Assembly (NCBI GenBank): GCA_941918925.1
Contig: OW799237.1
Coordinates: 94,523,015 to 94,587,014, forward strand
Direction: 5' to 3'
DNA length: 64,000 nucleotides
From: Phyto melanocephala
Taxonomy: Eukaryota > Arthropoda > Insecta > Diptera > Rhinophoridae
Part shown: positions 32,208 to 44,265 of the stretch, in pieces
Layout of the letters: every line of letters starts with the position of its first letter
Position numbering within the stretch: the stretch's first letter is position 1
The notes under the pieces: model-generated
Told to the model about the DNA's origin: nothing
What the model saw: the letters and a program-made list of their open reading frames with translations, nothing else
The model's database searches: none
Position numbers and translations under genes: made by a program

Positions 32208-33440
32208 TCTGATGTGTGTCATTTATGTATATTTATGTGCATTGTTCTTGGTAACATATCCGTTTCCACAGATAAACCAATTTATTCAAACATATGCACA
32301 CATCATCACGCCCTAAACAAACCCACTCAACCATTTCATGTACATATTTGTTTTCTGCAATTGTTTTTGTGTGCATTAAGTGTGGCCGGGTGGTGCCAAA
32401 GGAAGGCAAACATTTTTTTCTTGTTCTTTTAAACGACTTAAAGTTTTTTTTATCTGCTGCCTTGTTTTTGCCTTTCTATAACCTTCTTTTTGCCCGTTTG
32501 CACTTGTAAACTGGTGAACTTTGTATGTTGAATAGTTTGTGTCATCAAATGGTTAGAAAAAAAAAACAAATAGTGAATATATAAACGCTTGACAAAACCT
32601 ACCGCATTTAAGTGGAGGAGGAAGTTTGTGGTTGGGTTTTTTTTTTTTTAATTTATTTTTGTGCACAAAACCATGCATATGTTGATTTAGCTTTAAAGGA
32701 GTTTTTAAATGTATTTAAATAAATAATATATTGTACACTTAAATATGTTTATGTTGCTTTAATATATTGTTTATAGTAGTTTCGATTTCCCGCTTTAATT
32801 TTCGTAGTAGTCAGTTGTATTAAAATTTTCCATAATGAAAAAAAGAAATTAAATAAATTTTCCTGTTATAAAAATTATTATACTTATTTTATTGTTATAG
32901 ATAATTTTATAAATTTTTGTGATGTGATTAAATTTAGCTCTGTCTATCCGTCTGTGGGAAACCACCACCATACTTGGGTCCATGAGTGGTCCCTTTGTGA
33001 AGGTGCACTGTATTCTACTATTAAATCAAATTGAATGGAAAAAACTAAAAAATATTGTTTACACGCAGACAGGCATGTATCCTAAATCCTTATACTGCCC
33101 TAAGCTGATTTAGCGATGTTGAATTCTTAAAGTAAGAGCTCGAACAAAACGGCAAAGGTGGAAAACTTGACTCAAGAAAATTTTTGGTGTTAAACATTCT
33201 CTGCAAGAGTAGATCATGTACATTCGGTTTGTGAATTGCATTGTTTTCTTTGGCCTTTTTTAAGCCTACATCTTAGCAACACAGAGTGCATTATCAGGTC
33301 TTGACAAATCTTAAATATTAGTAAATATGTTAAAAGTTAAAAAAATCATTTTTCAGAAGCCTTCTTTAATTTTATTTTAGTGCTAAAAAATAGAAAATTC
33401 TGTATTTTTGTGGTGGTAATTTTAAATTTAAATTTTTTAT
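32208..33440. other. Unassigned stretch, possibly intron
   Basis: No repeat family was recognised except weak DINE-like words near 33,005-33,030. If the exon call at 31,619 is right, this is intronic or 3' flanking sequence. Confidence 0.35.
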
Positions 33441-34056
33441 GGTGCCTTATTCTGTAACTCGCTAAAGTAAAATCTCTATCATTAAAACTCTAAAAACTAT
33501 ATTTAAAAAATTTTTTAAGCCTGACTTAAGATTTCTTTAAATATATTTCTTAAGCTAAAAATCCATACCATGTGTTCTCGCGTCAGCGCATTCTACGCAT
33601 TTTACCCTATACGCTTTCTGCATTTTAAGTTACATGCCACGCTTTTTGTGTATTAAATAATACAAGTTAAGAGATGGCATTCATTATAACCAAAATGGAA
33701 ATTTTTTTCAAAAAATTTGTTTTAAATAATTAAATTTTTTTCCTGTCAATAATTTTAAACTTTATAACGAAAGCATTTCCTTATTTTTAAAACTTTTTTT
33801 TATAAAATACAATCAAATAAATACACAATACAAGCTTAATTAGCATTACCACTCTATTGAGTTGTTCTCTCGCCGCTCATGATGCTTAAAAAAGTGGAAA
33901 GTAATACTAGTTTTTACCTTCTGTGTGTCAAAGCATTCTACGCTTTGCGTTCTGTAACTTGAGATGTTCAACTACATTGATTCAATTTCAAAGAAATCGT
34001 GGTGTGGACTTTCAGCTTTTGAGTTTTAGTTTAAGCGAGTTACAGAATAAGGCTGC
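33441..34056. mobile_element. 616-bp MITE, GCCTTATTCTGTAACTCGC ends
   Basis: The left arm GCCTTATTCTGTAACTCGCT and the right arm (inverse GCCTTATTCTGTAACTCGCT) are near-perfect. The interior is non-coding. A 147-bp member of the same family lies at 52,100. Here both 'gctaaag' and 'tttaagc' variants occur at the inner edge of the arms. Confidence 0.65.
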
Positions 34057-35287
34057 TGTACTCTACTAATTAAGGCTTTCATTTAATATCTATATTTATG
34101 GTTTAAAAAAAAACATTAAATCCGCCATCTGGGATTTCAAATTTCCTCAAAGTAAAATGTGTTTTTTTTCTGATACTAAAATTGAATCCGTCAGTTGTAT
34201 TGAAATTGAAAAAAATATAGTCGTTAATCTAACAAATTCAGTTATGTGTTTTTAGTGAGTTTTCAGGAGAGCAAATAAAGCATAAAATGCATACTGACTC
34301 TTAAATATTACTGAACCAATCAAGATATTCTTAAATGATTTAGTTAGAAGATGCACGACCAATAAAGTTTCAGAATAGAGCAATAAACAATTTTTTAAAA
34401 ATCGTCTCATAACCGATTATGTCAGAGCAGCGACGATATTCGTTTGCAGATTTAACGAAAAATACCGAAGCAGTGTGCTTTGGTGCTTTTCTCGAATATT
34501 TGTGAAAGTTGGATACTATATACAGATACATATGTGTGATATATGGGGGTTTTGAAAAAGTTGATTTCAACCAACACACGGATGGATAAACACACGGACA
34601 ACACTAATTTGACTGACATAAAGTTTCAGAAAATATGTACGTTATAGGGTCGCAAATAAATATTGGAGAAATTATAAATGGTATAACAAAGCTATAGCTT
34701 TATATATACCTGTGGTACTACAGGTGAAATGAATGAAAATCCGACTGAAGTGCTGAAAAGATAATGAAGTAAATATGACTTTTTGGTTGAAATTGATTGC
34801 AGAAAACAAAGCAGGCACATCTATTTTTATATCGTTTTCCATTTGTAATGACGTACCGTAGTCTTCAAAATAAAATAAGCTTTCGATGATTTAGCTTAAA
34901 AATATTAGAAATTTTTTTATACCAAAATGAAACCTTTAATGGAAGTATTGATTTTTTTAAGTGAATATGAATATGTCTTCAATTTAACATTGAATTTTCT
35001 ACATGAGGTGAATAAAAACAAATAAGGTACATAAATTTACACATACATACATACATAAATACATACATACATACCTATACTATGCTGAAGCACTTTCTGC
35101 ATTTGATATTACTTATTTTGATCAAATACTTTTGTAAAGCTTTGAGTTAAGCAAGTCAAGTCAATTAGTTTACCTATATTTACATTTTGCTTTGAAAGTC
35201 AGGGATGGTAAAGTCATTGTCATCTTTTTTCTGGAGTTCCAGTTTGAACGTAAAATAGTATAGAGTGAGATTAAAAATCTTAACACA
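34057..35287. other. Stretch with two DINE-like fragments
   Basis: Positions 34,070-34,140 match the 'tactagtcaagccctttcat' and 'ccgccat' interior of the long DINE-like form. Positions 34,480-34,730 carry its 5' end, inverted ('gttgatttcaaccaacacac' then 'catttcacctgtag...accacagg'). An (ACAT)n microsatellite lies at 35,040-35,073. Nothing else was recognised. Confidence 0.5.
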
Positions 35288-35289
35288 TA

Positions 35290-35982
35290 CAGGGTGGACC
35301 AAAAGTCACGCCTGCGTGTAAAAATTGAATAACTTTTTTGTTTATTAATATTTTTTATTTTTTTTTTCAAATTTTATTCATCGATTCGTGTTACACCACC
35401 ATGCAAAATTTAACGACTGAGCAACGAACGAAAGTGGTAGAATTTTACTCTTAATCGTTCTTCGAGGATGAAGTTGGTAATACAGTAAAGGTGAATGGGG
35501 ACAGATATCGCGCTATGCTTAATAATTTTGTACGCCCTGAGGCAGCCAACAAGTGGTTTCAGCAGGATGGAGCAACAGCACACACGGCCCGTGCCACAAT
35601 GACGCTTTTAAATGAAATTTTTGACGACCGAATTATCTCGAAAAATTCAGAATTTAATTGGCCAGCACGTTCACCGGATTTAACTGTCCCTGATTATTTT
35701 CTATGGGGTTATCTCAAAGAACGAGTGTATGTAAACAAGCCTCAAACTATAGAGCAGCTAAAGAACAACATTGAGGCTGAGATCAGGGCAATAGAGTCTG
35801 AAACCTTGCGTGCAGTTATGCAAAACGCCTGTTTAAGAGCCCAATTGTGCATCGATGAAAATGGTGGTCATCTCTCTGACATTATTTTTCATTTTCATTT
35901 AAAAAAAAATTTAATAAAAAATAATAATAAACAAAAAAGTTATTCAATTTTTACACGCAGGCGCGACTTTTGGTCCACCCTG
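35290..35982 (+). mobile_element. rosa-like mariner deletion derivative with ~58-bp near-perfect TIRs
   Basis: TIRs start CAGGGTGGACCAAAAGTCAC. Left and right match for about 58 bases with a single clear mismatch (A/G at base 19). TA flanks both ends (35,288-35,289; 35,983-35,984). The encoded product jumps from the first 17 residues of a transposase straight to the region before the second Asp, so about half of the coding region is deleted. High TIR identity suggests relatively recent mobilisation in trans. Confidence 0.8.
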
Positions 35983-35997
35983 TATAAAATTCAATAA
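35401..35997 (+). pseudogene. DD41D-type mariner transposase, internal deletion
   Basis: ATG at 35,401 opens 'MQNLTTEQRTKVVEFYS' and a stop at 35,452. After the deletion point the frame continues 'FFEDEVGNTVKVNGDRYRAM', 'WFQQDGATAHTARATM', 'NWPARSPDLTVPDYFLWGYL' and 'ENGGHLSDIIFH'. I count 41 residues between the Asp of QDGA and the Asp of PDYF, the spacing of the rosa (DD41D) group. The first catalytic Asp is in the deleted part. The annotated stop lies beyond the right TIR, so the final residues are TIR read-through. Confidence 0.7.
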
Positions 35998-38028
35998 TAT
36001 GAAAAATTTTTATTTTTTTATTTAATTGATTTTATATTACAGATCACAGAAAACTATAACCTTTATAGTTCTAAACACTACTTAAGAACTCGTAAATCTG
36101 TTTTGATAACCCTTTACTTAGAGATTTTATAGTTGTTTCATTAAATTTTTTTGCTTCAGTTTGATCATCTTTTAAAATATTCCATCTCTTTACTGATTTT
36201 AGCTCCAGATAATTTGAAGGAATTCTTTTTCTTGGTTTGAAAAATATGATACTGTTTTGGCACTAATCCAAAGCTTTCTCACTACAGTGACATGATGTCA
36301 AATCGGACTAAAAATATGTGATCATAATGTGTTCTCTTGTGAAAAAAATAAACCTTTTTTCTGTATTTTTTTGATATATATTTCGAAATTTATAGAGCTT
36401 CTTGCATCAAATAACTTATTTATCAAAAATTGTTTAGGAAATTATGTCTGCTTTTGGGATGTGTGTTAAATCTGAATTTATAATCATTAAATTTACATTT
36501 TCCATCCCTGTTGCAAATAATGTTGATTTGTTGTTGTACAAAAATGTGTTGTTTAGTAATGTAAAATGTAAATCTAAAATTTCGCCAACCTTACCGCTAA
36601 CCTATCAAACAATAAAACCAATATTATTGTAGTTTTAAAAATATCGCTCATTGGCGACAAAAGAGTCATAACTCAAAAAAAAAAAAAAAAACATTAGTTC
36701 AGATTTAAATAAAATTTTATGTTTTATATGATGTTCTTATTTTCAAAATAATTTTTAATCAAATTGGTCATAAAAAATAAAATCTTATATATGTATTAAC
36801 TGGCCATAAAGCAGATATTTACTCATCTTTGTTTTTAGGAGTTTTTGAACTAATCTAGTATTAATAAAATTAAAATGAAAATTTCGGTTTTAATTTTGGA
36901 CTTTTAAATTAAAATAATTTTGATAATAAGCTACGTTTTGCTTAAAAAAATTCAGTTAGATAATTTTGAGTTATGACCACTTTGTAAAAAATATATGATA
37001 TGTGCATATGTACGTACAAACATAAAAAATCTATATATATCTGAGTATATCTAAGAGAGTACGTATTTGTGTTGATGCATTTTGGTTTTGACTGAAAACC
37101 ACAAAAATATACATTTACTCAAAGGACTTTTGAGAAGTAATTTTTTGTGATCTAAAAATTCTCGTTATCTAAACCTAAACAAAAACAAATAGTAACTGTT
37201 TTGAAATAACTTGTCAGTCCACCCTCAAATATAATACTTATAACCACAAAATATACATGCACATACACAGATATTTACGTCCTAGTGCATAAATATAAAT
37301 GTTTCAAGGCAGACATGCATGCATCTAACTATGTGTGTGAAAGTAACAAGTAGAAATTTTAATATCTCAACCTAATTATTAGTTGGTTAGCAAACATCCG
37401 CTTTAGTTTTATTTTCCTGGTTAGCTTCCAGCCATTTAATGTCAAGTGGAGTTTGTATACTTTTTTCACTCATAGTCAAATATGGCAATCATATTTTGGC
37501 CATAAATACTTATTTCTAGTCATATTTGCTCTTAGAAAACTTTTGGACAATTTTCAAATACAAGCAAAAAGTAAAATTATGAAAAATATAAAAAGATCTA
37601 TATTCACACATACAAACAAACAGCTGCATAAATATTTCAACTTCCAGGGCTTGTGTTATCAAAAGTTTTGTAAATGTTATAAAATATAAATATTTTATTG
37701 TTTTTTTTTTTTAATTGCCTTTTAAAACTATGGCATGTTAAGTGAGTAAATACATAATTATGAAGGTTGCACAGTGGGGCTAAAGTGCAGACGGTTTATA
37801 AAAATTTTTAAAATACATATTTAGTAGAAAACTTTATATTAAAATTTTTTTAATAAACGGAGGAGTTCATCATAAATTTTTTGTAAAAAAATAAATTTCT
37901 GAGAATTTTGAATTTTATTTTTGCAAACATAATTGCTAGATTCTGCTATGCATAATTTTAAATATCTGCTTAGTTCATCCGATGGTTCTTAATTTATTTT
38001 GCAATCAACCAATTTGACAAATATTGGT
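35985..38028. other. Unassigned non-coding stretch
   Basis: No gene or repeat family was recognised across about 2 kb. Short ORFs at 36,444 and 37,453 have low-complexity AT-driven composition and no motif. Confidence 0.45.
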
Positions 38029-38550
38029 CACAGTTGAATACTCATTTGACTTGGTAAATTAATAATTATTATTTAATATACATTTTGTTTTATACCTTAA
38101 GTGATTACTTTATTTAATTAATTTTCAAAATCAAACTGGGCTTGTATATTTTGAACAATTTAAGTAAATTTGTAATTTGGCGTAATAGTTAGTTGAACAA
38201 GAAAATATTTTTACAGAAACACCGACGGACGGATATATTCAATCGACTTCAAAAGTCAAAAGGACTAAAGTATAAGATTTATTAAATTTATAAAAACAGT
38301 TGAATACTCATTTGACTTATTAATTAATAATTATTTAATATACATTCCGTTGCATAGCTTAAGTGATTGCTTTATTTAACTTATTTTTAAAACAAAACTG
38401 GGCTTTTAAATTATGACATTTTTTTTTGTAATTTCGTCTTAATAGTTTCAACAAGAAAATATTTTTCACAGAAAGACCGACGGACGGATATGTTTAAATC
38501 GACTTAAAATGTCAAAAGGACTAAAATATAAAATTTATTAGATATTTTTT
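38029..38550 (+). repeat. Diverged tandem duplication of ~260 bases
   Basis: Unit 1 (38,029-38,289) and unit 2 (38,299-38,550) share in order 'cagttgaatactcatttgac', 'tttaatatacatt', 'aacaagaaaatattttt' and 'accgacggacggatat'. They end 'gtcaaaaggactaaa'. Divergence is moderate. The unit has no coding capacity and no other copy was seen in the window. Confidence 0.75.
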
Positions 38551-38579
38551 TCCCTTAAGCGATTCGATAAATAATGTGA

Positions 38580-39445
38580 CCATATGGAGATTTATACTAA
38601 CAAATCGAAATTAGGGAAAAAGGTTGGCGCTAGATTCATTATCCCCCATTTTGGCAGTCTTTTAAGTAGGCTGACAGATTATTGTAGCATTATACAGGCT
38701 GAATATACTTTGATTATACCCGAATTCGTGTCTTCATTGACAGTCTGGCTGCTATTAAGTCGCTAGCGGGTGTTTATACAACATTAATTTTAGTTATGGA
38801 ATGCTGGAAATGTCTAAATGAGATGTCGAGACATTCTACTGTTGAGCTCAGAGGTGTACCTGACCACACGGCAGTGTCAGGAATGTATTGCGATTGAACT
38901 AGATAAGAATGAAACTCTTCTCCAATCGGGTTAGATTGACACATTCACTGGCTCACCACTTCTATCCTGCAAGGTACTGATTAAATAGTAATTATACAGA
39001 TCCGCACAGACTAAATGATTTGCAAAAATTACTACTTGTGAAAAAGCAAGACAGACTTGGCCGTCAATGGACGACCATCCAACGAGACTCTTCCACTTCC
39101 AACTCAGGTTTCTTGTTAGTGCTCTCCCTGAACATTGTGTCCTGGAGGTACATGCCAGAAGATTAAATCTCCTCTCAATGATTTCTGCAGCAATTGTTGC
39201 GACGAGGTTAGAATTGAGACTGTGCAACATATTCTTTGCCATTGCCTAGCTCTGGTGGGACTTAGATCCCGGCATCGGGGAGACAACTTTCTTTACGATT
39301 TTGCGAGTGTATTTCACGTTTATGTTAAAAGAAAACTTACATTTTTTCGTTTTTCTCGGAATAGAGGTTTATCAGATATCACAAAGCAATCATTAATGGT
39401 CCAAAGTGTTATGTTCTTCGGATCATCAGCAGCCTATTTAATCTA
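38580..39445 (+). pseudogene. RNase H-type LINE, ORF2 C-terminal remnant
   Basis: Frames in order give 'LTDYCSIIQAE' (RNase H core), 'DSLAAIKSLAGVYTT' near 38,740 (catalytic Asp motif), 'VPDHTAVSGN' near 38,855 (altered WVPGHxxxxGN), then 'LNDFCSNCCDE' with 'ETVQHILCHCLAL' (Cys/His knuckle) near 39,165-39,250. At least two frameshifts and stops break it. It is interrupted at its 3' side by another LINE (39,446-39,955). Confidence 0.65.
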
Positions 39446-39955
39446 GGTTAGGTTGGGCTAGGTCCGGCAGCCACCCAAAGGCATAGCTCACTCATGTCCT
39501 CCGAGGTGTGAATCTTTCCCACACCACCTGTGGAAAGACAAGTTTTATTAACAAGTATTCGCTGACCTAGAATTTGGTGTCTCTGGTCTCCGAATGCAGG
39601 ACAATTATAGATAAGATGTTCAGTTGTCTCCTCCTCTTCCTCGTTATCGCAACTTCTGCAGAAGTTGTTGCAAGGGATACTTAACATTTTTGCATGTGTA
39701 CCTATAGGCCAGCGTCCGGTAATGACCGCTATGAGGTTCCTAAAGTGGATTCAGGGCATATTCACCGCATATTGCGTCCAAGGCGCATCCATGTCAAGTG
39801 GATTCTCTCACCCATCTTTCCTTAACATCCAGATAGAATCGATGCGAGATCAGCTGCTACCTAAGGCACAAATGGATTCAATCGAATCTAAGGTGGTACT
39901 TACCTGGCGTAGAGGTTAACAGTGATCAAGAAAGTGGTTCCCCCAAGGTGAGGCT
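39446..39955 (-). mobile_element. 5'-truncated RNase H-type LINE, 11-bp TSD, inserted in another LINE
   Basis: TATTTAATCTA flanks both sides (39,435-39,445; 39,956-39,966). On the minus strand it encodes 'NLIAVITGRWPIGTHAKML', then an intact-looking knuckle 'FCRSCDNEEEEETTEHLIYN' with 'CPAF'. The ORF ends at 39,448, close to the 3' end. The 3' terminus has the run CCCAACCTAACCTA, like the LINE at 51,323. The apparent plus-strand ORF at 39,665 is antisense. Confidence 0.75.
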
Positions 39956-39966
39956 TATTTAATCTA

Positions 39967-41293
39967 AACTATACAAGAAAAAACAAAGTAAATAACGTCT
40001 GCCACTATTGGTAGTGGTGAAGGCTATAAGAGAAAAACTTTAAAAAATTCTACAATAAAATATATTGTTTTGTTTAAAAAAATGTATTGACAACTTTTTA
40101 TAAAAAATATTAAAAAAAAAAATAAATCAGAAATATTTTCATACAAAGAAAAATTGGTTTAATTTTGTTTTAATAACAAAAAAGAATTTATTTGAAAATA
40201 TTTTTAAAAATATGTATAAGTATGTAGGCAACACATTTTCTTTTCGTTTTTGTTTATTCATAATCAAGTTTACATACACCATTATGACAGCAAAAAATGT
40301 TCTATTATATTGATGTATAGCATTTTTTCTCCTGCTCTCAAAAAGGCAGAAAAAAAGCTGCGCTTCCTTGAATGTAATTTAATTTGAAATACTCGTACAA
40401 CCGGAAATATCAAACATACGTTCAAACCTAATGCAATCCATGAAGAAGGAGAAAAACCTATAAAAATCATAAAATACTTCTTGTAGAAATTGCAGAACTG
40501 CTATAGCAATTTTGAAGAAAAAACTTCTTATTCCACGCATAATTTTGTTTGTTCTTTTATAGGTTTATTCACAGCTATAAAAATACAGCCGTAGTATACC
40601 TTAAGGATTTTTTCTTTTTACAATTATATTATTTTTTTTCCTTCTTTCTTTCAACTTACACCCACAAACAAGTTGTTTTTATAGTTTCTTCAAGAATTTC
40701 TGAGAGAGCTCAGGATATGGGGAAGAACTATAAATTATGACGTTGATGATGCTGATGCTGACTTTGATGGCGGTGATTGTTGTGGTGGTGTTTGTGCGCG
40801 TTATGATGGCACAGCGAAAACGTATCCACATATATGTATTGTGTAGGTGTCTCTTTTGTTATGAATGCTGTTTAACGGTTTCCGGATGAAAGGAAGGAAG
40901 AAATATATAGAAATATTATTTAAGTTAAAAAAAAAAAAAAATCAGGGCAACATGGTATGGCAGTGTTGGAAAACTTTAAATGCCATAAATTAAAGCAAAT
41001 TGTTGGTTAATTTATAATAATATCATTAATGTATTGAATTTTTGTTTGTTAATAATATTTAATGGAAATTTGTTTATGGTAAAAATTTTAGACAAAATTT
41101 TTTAAATTTTAAACAAAATTTTGTTAATGTTAAGGAAGTTGTAAATAATTTTTAAAAAAATCTCAAATAATTATATATGAAATAATTTTTGCAGTAAATG
41201 AATGTATGGAAATTCAAGAATATTTAGCATTAATTTTAAAGAGAAAATTTGTTAAATGTTTTTATTTCCTTCACATGCGAGTGTAAAACGCTA
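39967..41293. other. Unassigned stretch with a GATGCTGA-rich patch
   Basis: Nothing coding was recognised. Positions 40,739-40,815 are unusually GC-rich and G/T/GAT-repetitive ('gttgatgatgctgatgctga') against the AT background. It may be a simple repeat or a conserved non-coding island. Confidence 0.4.
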
Positions 41294-41852
41294 TATCTGT
41301 GGTTTTCAGGGGCAACCACGTATGTCTTAAAATAAAATTTTTCAGGAGAGCTTTGGTATTAAACTTATTAAATTTTTTTTACCATTCATGTAAATAAAGA
41401 TCTTACAATGCGCTTAATAAAAATTTCAGACAAATATAATTTTAAAATTAGATCTTAGCGAAGACCAAAATAAACAAAGTGGTACGAAGCAAAAAAAGCA
41501 ACGTATATCAACTTAGGTTGTACACAAGCAATTATAGGTTCTAGTAAACTGAAAAGTAATCAGAAAATAATTTTCAAATATGTTCAGAAATAACAACGTA
41601 TGTGATTGTGTTAAAAAAAAAATTAAATAATTTGCCATTAATCACACGTAAGTCAACAAACTGCGTTAGTGCTGAACGCTTTTTGAATAAATGTATATAG
41701 AAGTGACGTTGTTATTCCATTAACAAGATCAGAATGGGTCCTTTTAATTTTAGATATTTTTACAACCAAGTAAATGGTGTTTAAAATCAAGCAATATGAC
41801 ATCAAAATCATCAAAAACGAACATACGCGGTTGCCTAAGAAAACCACAGATA
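41294..41852. mobile_element. 559-bp MITE, TATCTGTGGTTTTC ends, TA TSD
   Basis: The left arm TATCTGTGGTTTTCAGGGGC and the inverse of the right arm TATCTGTGGTTTTCTTAGGC both continue 'aaccrcgtatgt', giving about 33-base arms. TA occurs on each side (41,292-41,293; 41,853-41,854). A Tc1/mariner-type origin is plausible. It is non-coding. Confidence 0.6.
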
Positions 41853-41854
41853 TA

Positions 41855-42150
41855 TTAGTTTGCCATTCCATTATTAATTTCTACTATATTCATTTGCAAC
41901 CCTTTAAAAAATATATATGTATATACTGAATAATATTTAGATAGAGAAATTGATTTGGCAAAGTTCATCTGGTCGTCTTTTTGTGTGTATGTTGAAATCA
42001 ACTTGTTGAAGCCCACACGTATACTAAAGACACTTGTATGGTATCGGTATATCATATATGCTTTTAAAAACTTTGCTATTGAAAATCAGTTGTCTGAGCA
42101 CACAACAAACTGAGATATGAGCAAAAGAACACGACCATCTTTGTTTCTAA
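41855..42150 (+). repeat. Diverged DINE-like fragment
   Basis: It keeps 'gtttgccattccattatt', 'gtgtgtatgttgaaatcaac' and 'caaactgagatatgagcaaa' in family order, but the termini, hairpin and minisatellite are gone. It abuts the right end of the MITE at 41,294. Confidence 0.5.
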
Positions 42151-42439
42151 CCCAAATAAAGTCTAATTTGCCAGCTCCCATGGAATTTCTTGAAACGTTG
42201 TTAAGTATGTATATGTAAAATATCTACCTTTGGGTCAATTACCGACAAAAATAACGTCGAAAAAAATTTTTGGATATAAAAATGTCAATGAAAAATTCTG
42301 GTTATCGATTTCCCAAATAAGTATTGGTCACGGTTTTACTATGTTATATTCAATTATGGTCTTAAAACTGTTAGTGCTGATAAGTTAAAAATTGCTTAGA
42401 AATAGTAATTTCTACAGTATTAATTTAATAAATAAAATT

Positions 42440-43180
42440 ATCAATCTCATCTTCATAAAAGTCAGGTTCAATCACGCCACCTGATCAAAACCCGCACCAG
42501 AGAGTTGCTTGCTGTCGGTGCTTTTGTTTCTCAGATTGCATGAGAATTTTTTTTTAGTTCCAAATTCGACAATTTTGTGTATTTACGAAGCCATTAAGAT
42601 GGAAATTCATTTCTTTAAAAAATATGATATTTTTTTTAAATTGGCATTGACTTCACTTTGCTCCAATAGCCATTGAACGAATTACCGGCGCTTTGAATAA
42701 AAAAAAATTGCTTTTTTTACACATGAAGGTGGACAAATTTTGGCAAAATTCGCTGCGTAGTGCTAAAACTTGATGTTGTTGAGAACGATGTCGAATCGAT
42801 GTATTTGGGATTTCGGCGACACGCACTTATTGGTACGATGACTGAGAGAAGTCTTACTGCCTATAACTTGTCAGTTTCTTTAAATTGTTTGACCACTCTT
42901 CAAATGGTTGACTAACTAAGTGCACTGACAATCCTACAAAGTTTACGAGCGGTCTCAGAATAACATTTTTTTTAAAACATTTTTAAAAATAAGTTTTCAC
43001 TATTATAATGCATTGTTCTTTCGTAAATCGCTCGATTTGTAATAATCAAAATAATTATTTGTGACAAAAAATCAAAATTAATTTTTACTGAGGCATCTTT
43101 TATATAAAAATCCCTGTTCGTGTGCTCCTGATCCAGTTTTCTGCTCCCTGTTCGAACTACTGGGGTTTTAATTTTATTTT
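42440..43180 (-). pseudogene. Mariner-like transposase N-terminal remnant
   Basis: On the minus strand 'RKLCRIVSALS' is followed by 'VKQFKETDKL', then 'RRNPKYIDST' / 'AEIPNTSIRHRSQQ'. These fit the helix-turn-helix DNA-binding half of the rosa-like mariner group ('AENPxTSxRHRSQQLGI'). Multiple frameshifts are present, and the downstream catalytic half is not recognisable. Confidence 0.45.
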
Positions 43181-43189
43181 TCACAGTTT

Positions 43190-44265
43190 CAATAGTTAAA
43201 AAATAGTTAAAAAATCTATTAGAAGGCTTTATTGCTAAAATATATATAAATTCTTAAAGGAATATCACAAACTTCGATAAATATTGGTGGTGCTGTATTC
43301 GGATTATTTCATTATCGCTTGTATATAAATCTCAGACGCTTTTTACAAAATATATAGCCAATGGTGTCCTCCGAATACTCATCGTCTTAACAAAAAGCAA
43401 ACTTTTTGATTAAGTGGCGCTGCAATTCATGTCGGGTTTGACTAATTTTATATGCAAATCAAATTCATAAGAAGCTTGTATTTACACATTTATTTATTTA
43501 TTATTACAATACAATTACAAATTGTATTCTAATATTATTAACCGAGGGAAATAGCGAAGATAATTTAGCTGTTGAAATTTTTTTCTTAACACAAAATTTT
43601 TTTTAAATTATTACAAAAAAGTTATATTTTGTTAAAAATTCTGTATAAAAATTAAATATATTGATTAAAACAAATAATTTCAATTTAATAAAATTCTATA
43701 AAAAAATTTCATTTATTGCAAAATTTTTAGAAAGGCAGAAATTATTAAAGACAACAGTTTTTAAAGAAAAATTCCTATGTAAAGGTCGACTAGCGAAATT
43801 TTAACTAACATGAGAATTTGTGGGTTTATGAACCTCCGCCAAGAAATTTGATAATTAAAAAAAAAAACAAGTGCAAATTTGATGATGTTGGTACGTACAT
43901 AAATGATCATTATTAGGCAAATTTCGAAAAAATTGTTGAAAAGTTTTCATACAATGATAACTTACAAAAAATAAAGTAAAACAAAAATTTTGTATTAAAA
44001 AAGAATTTGTAAAAACTGTTGTATAAAACAAAAAAAGGCCTTTGAAATATGTATCCTTCAATATCAGTAAAAAACTTTGTTAAAATAAAAAAAAATTATT
44101 TTCCTAATATTTTTTTAACACTTTTTAAAATTTTTAGTATATGGAGTGATAAATGTTTTAAATGACATTTTTTTTTGTTCCAACGAATTAAAAAAAATAT
44201 TTCTTTATTCCATGGTCCAAAACCCCTTTTATATGATATCCGATTTACTATAAAATATTACATCT
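43190..44265. other. Unassigned non-coding stretch
   Basis: No gene or repeat family was recognised. It directly precedes the Helitron tandem. Confidence 0.4.

Noticed and set aside
39665..39919. 84-residue plus-strand ORF
   Set aside because: It is exactly antisense to the LINE coding strand, which has the recognisable zinc knuckle.
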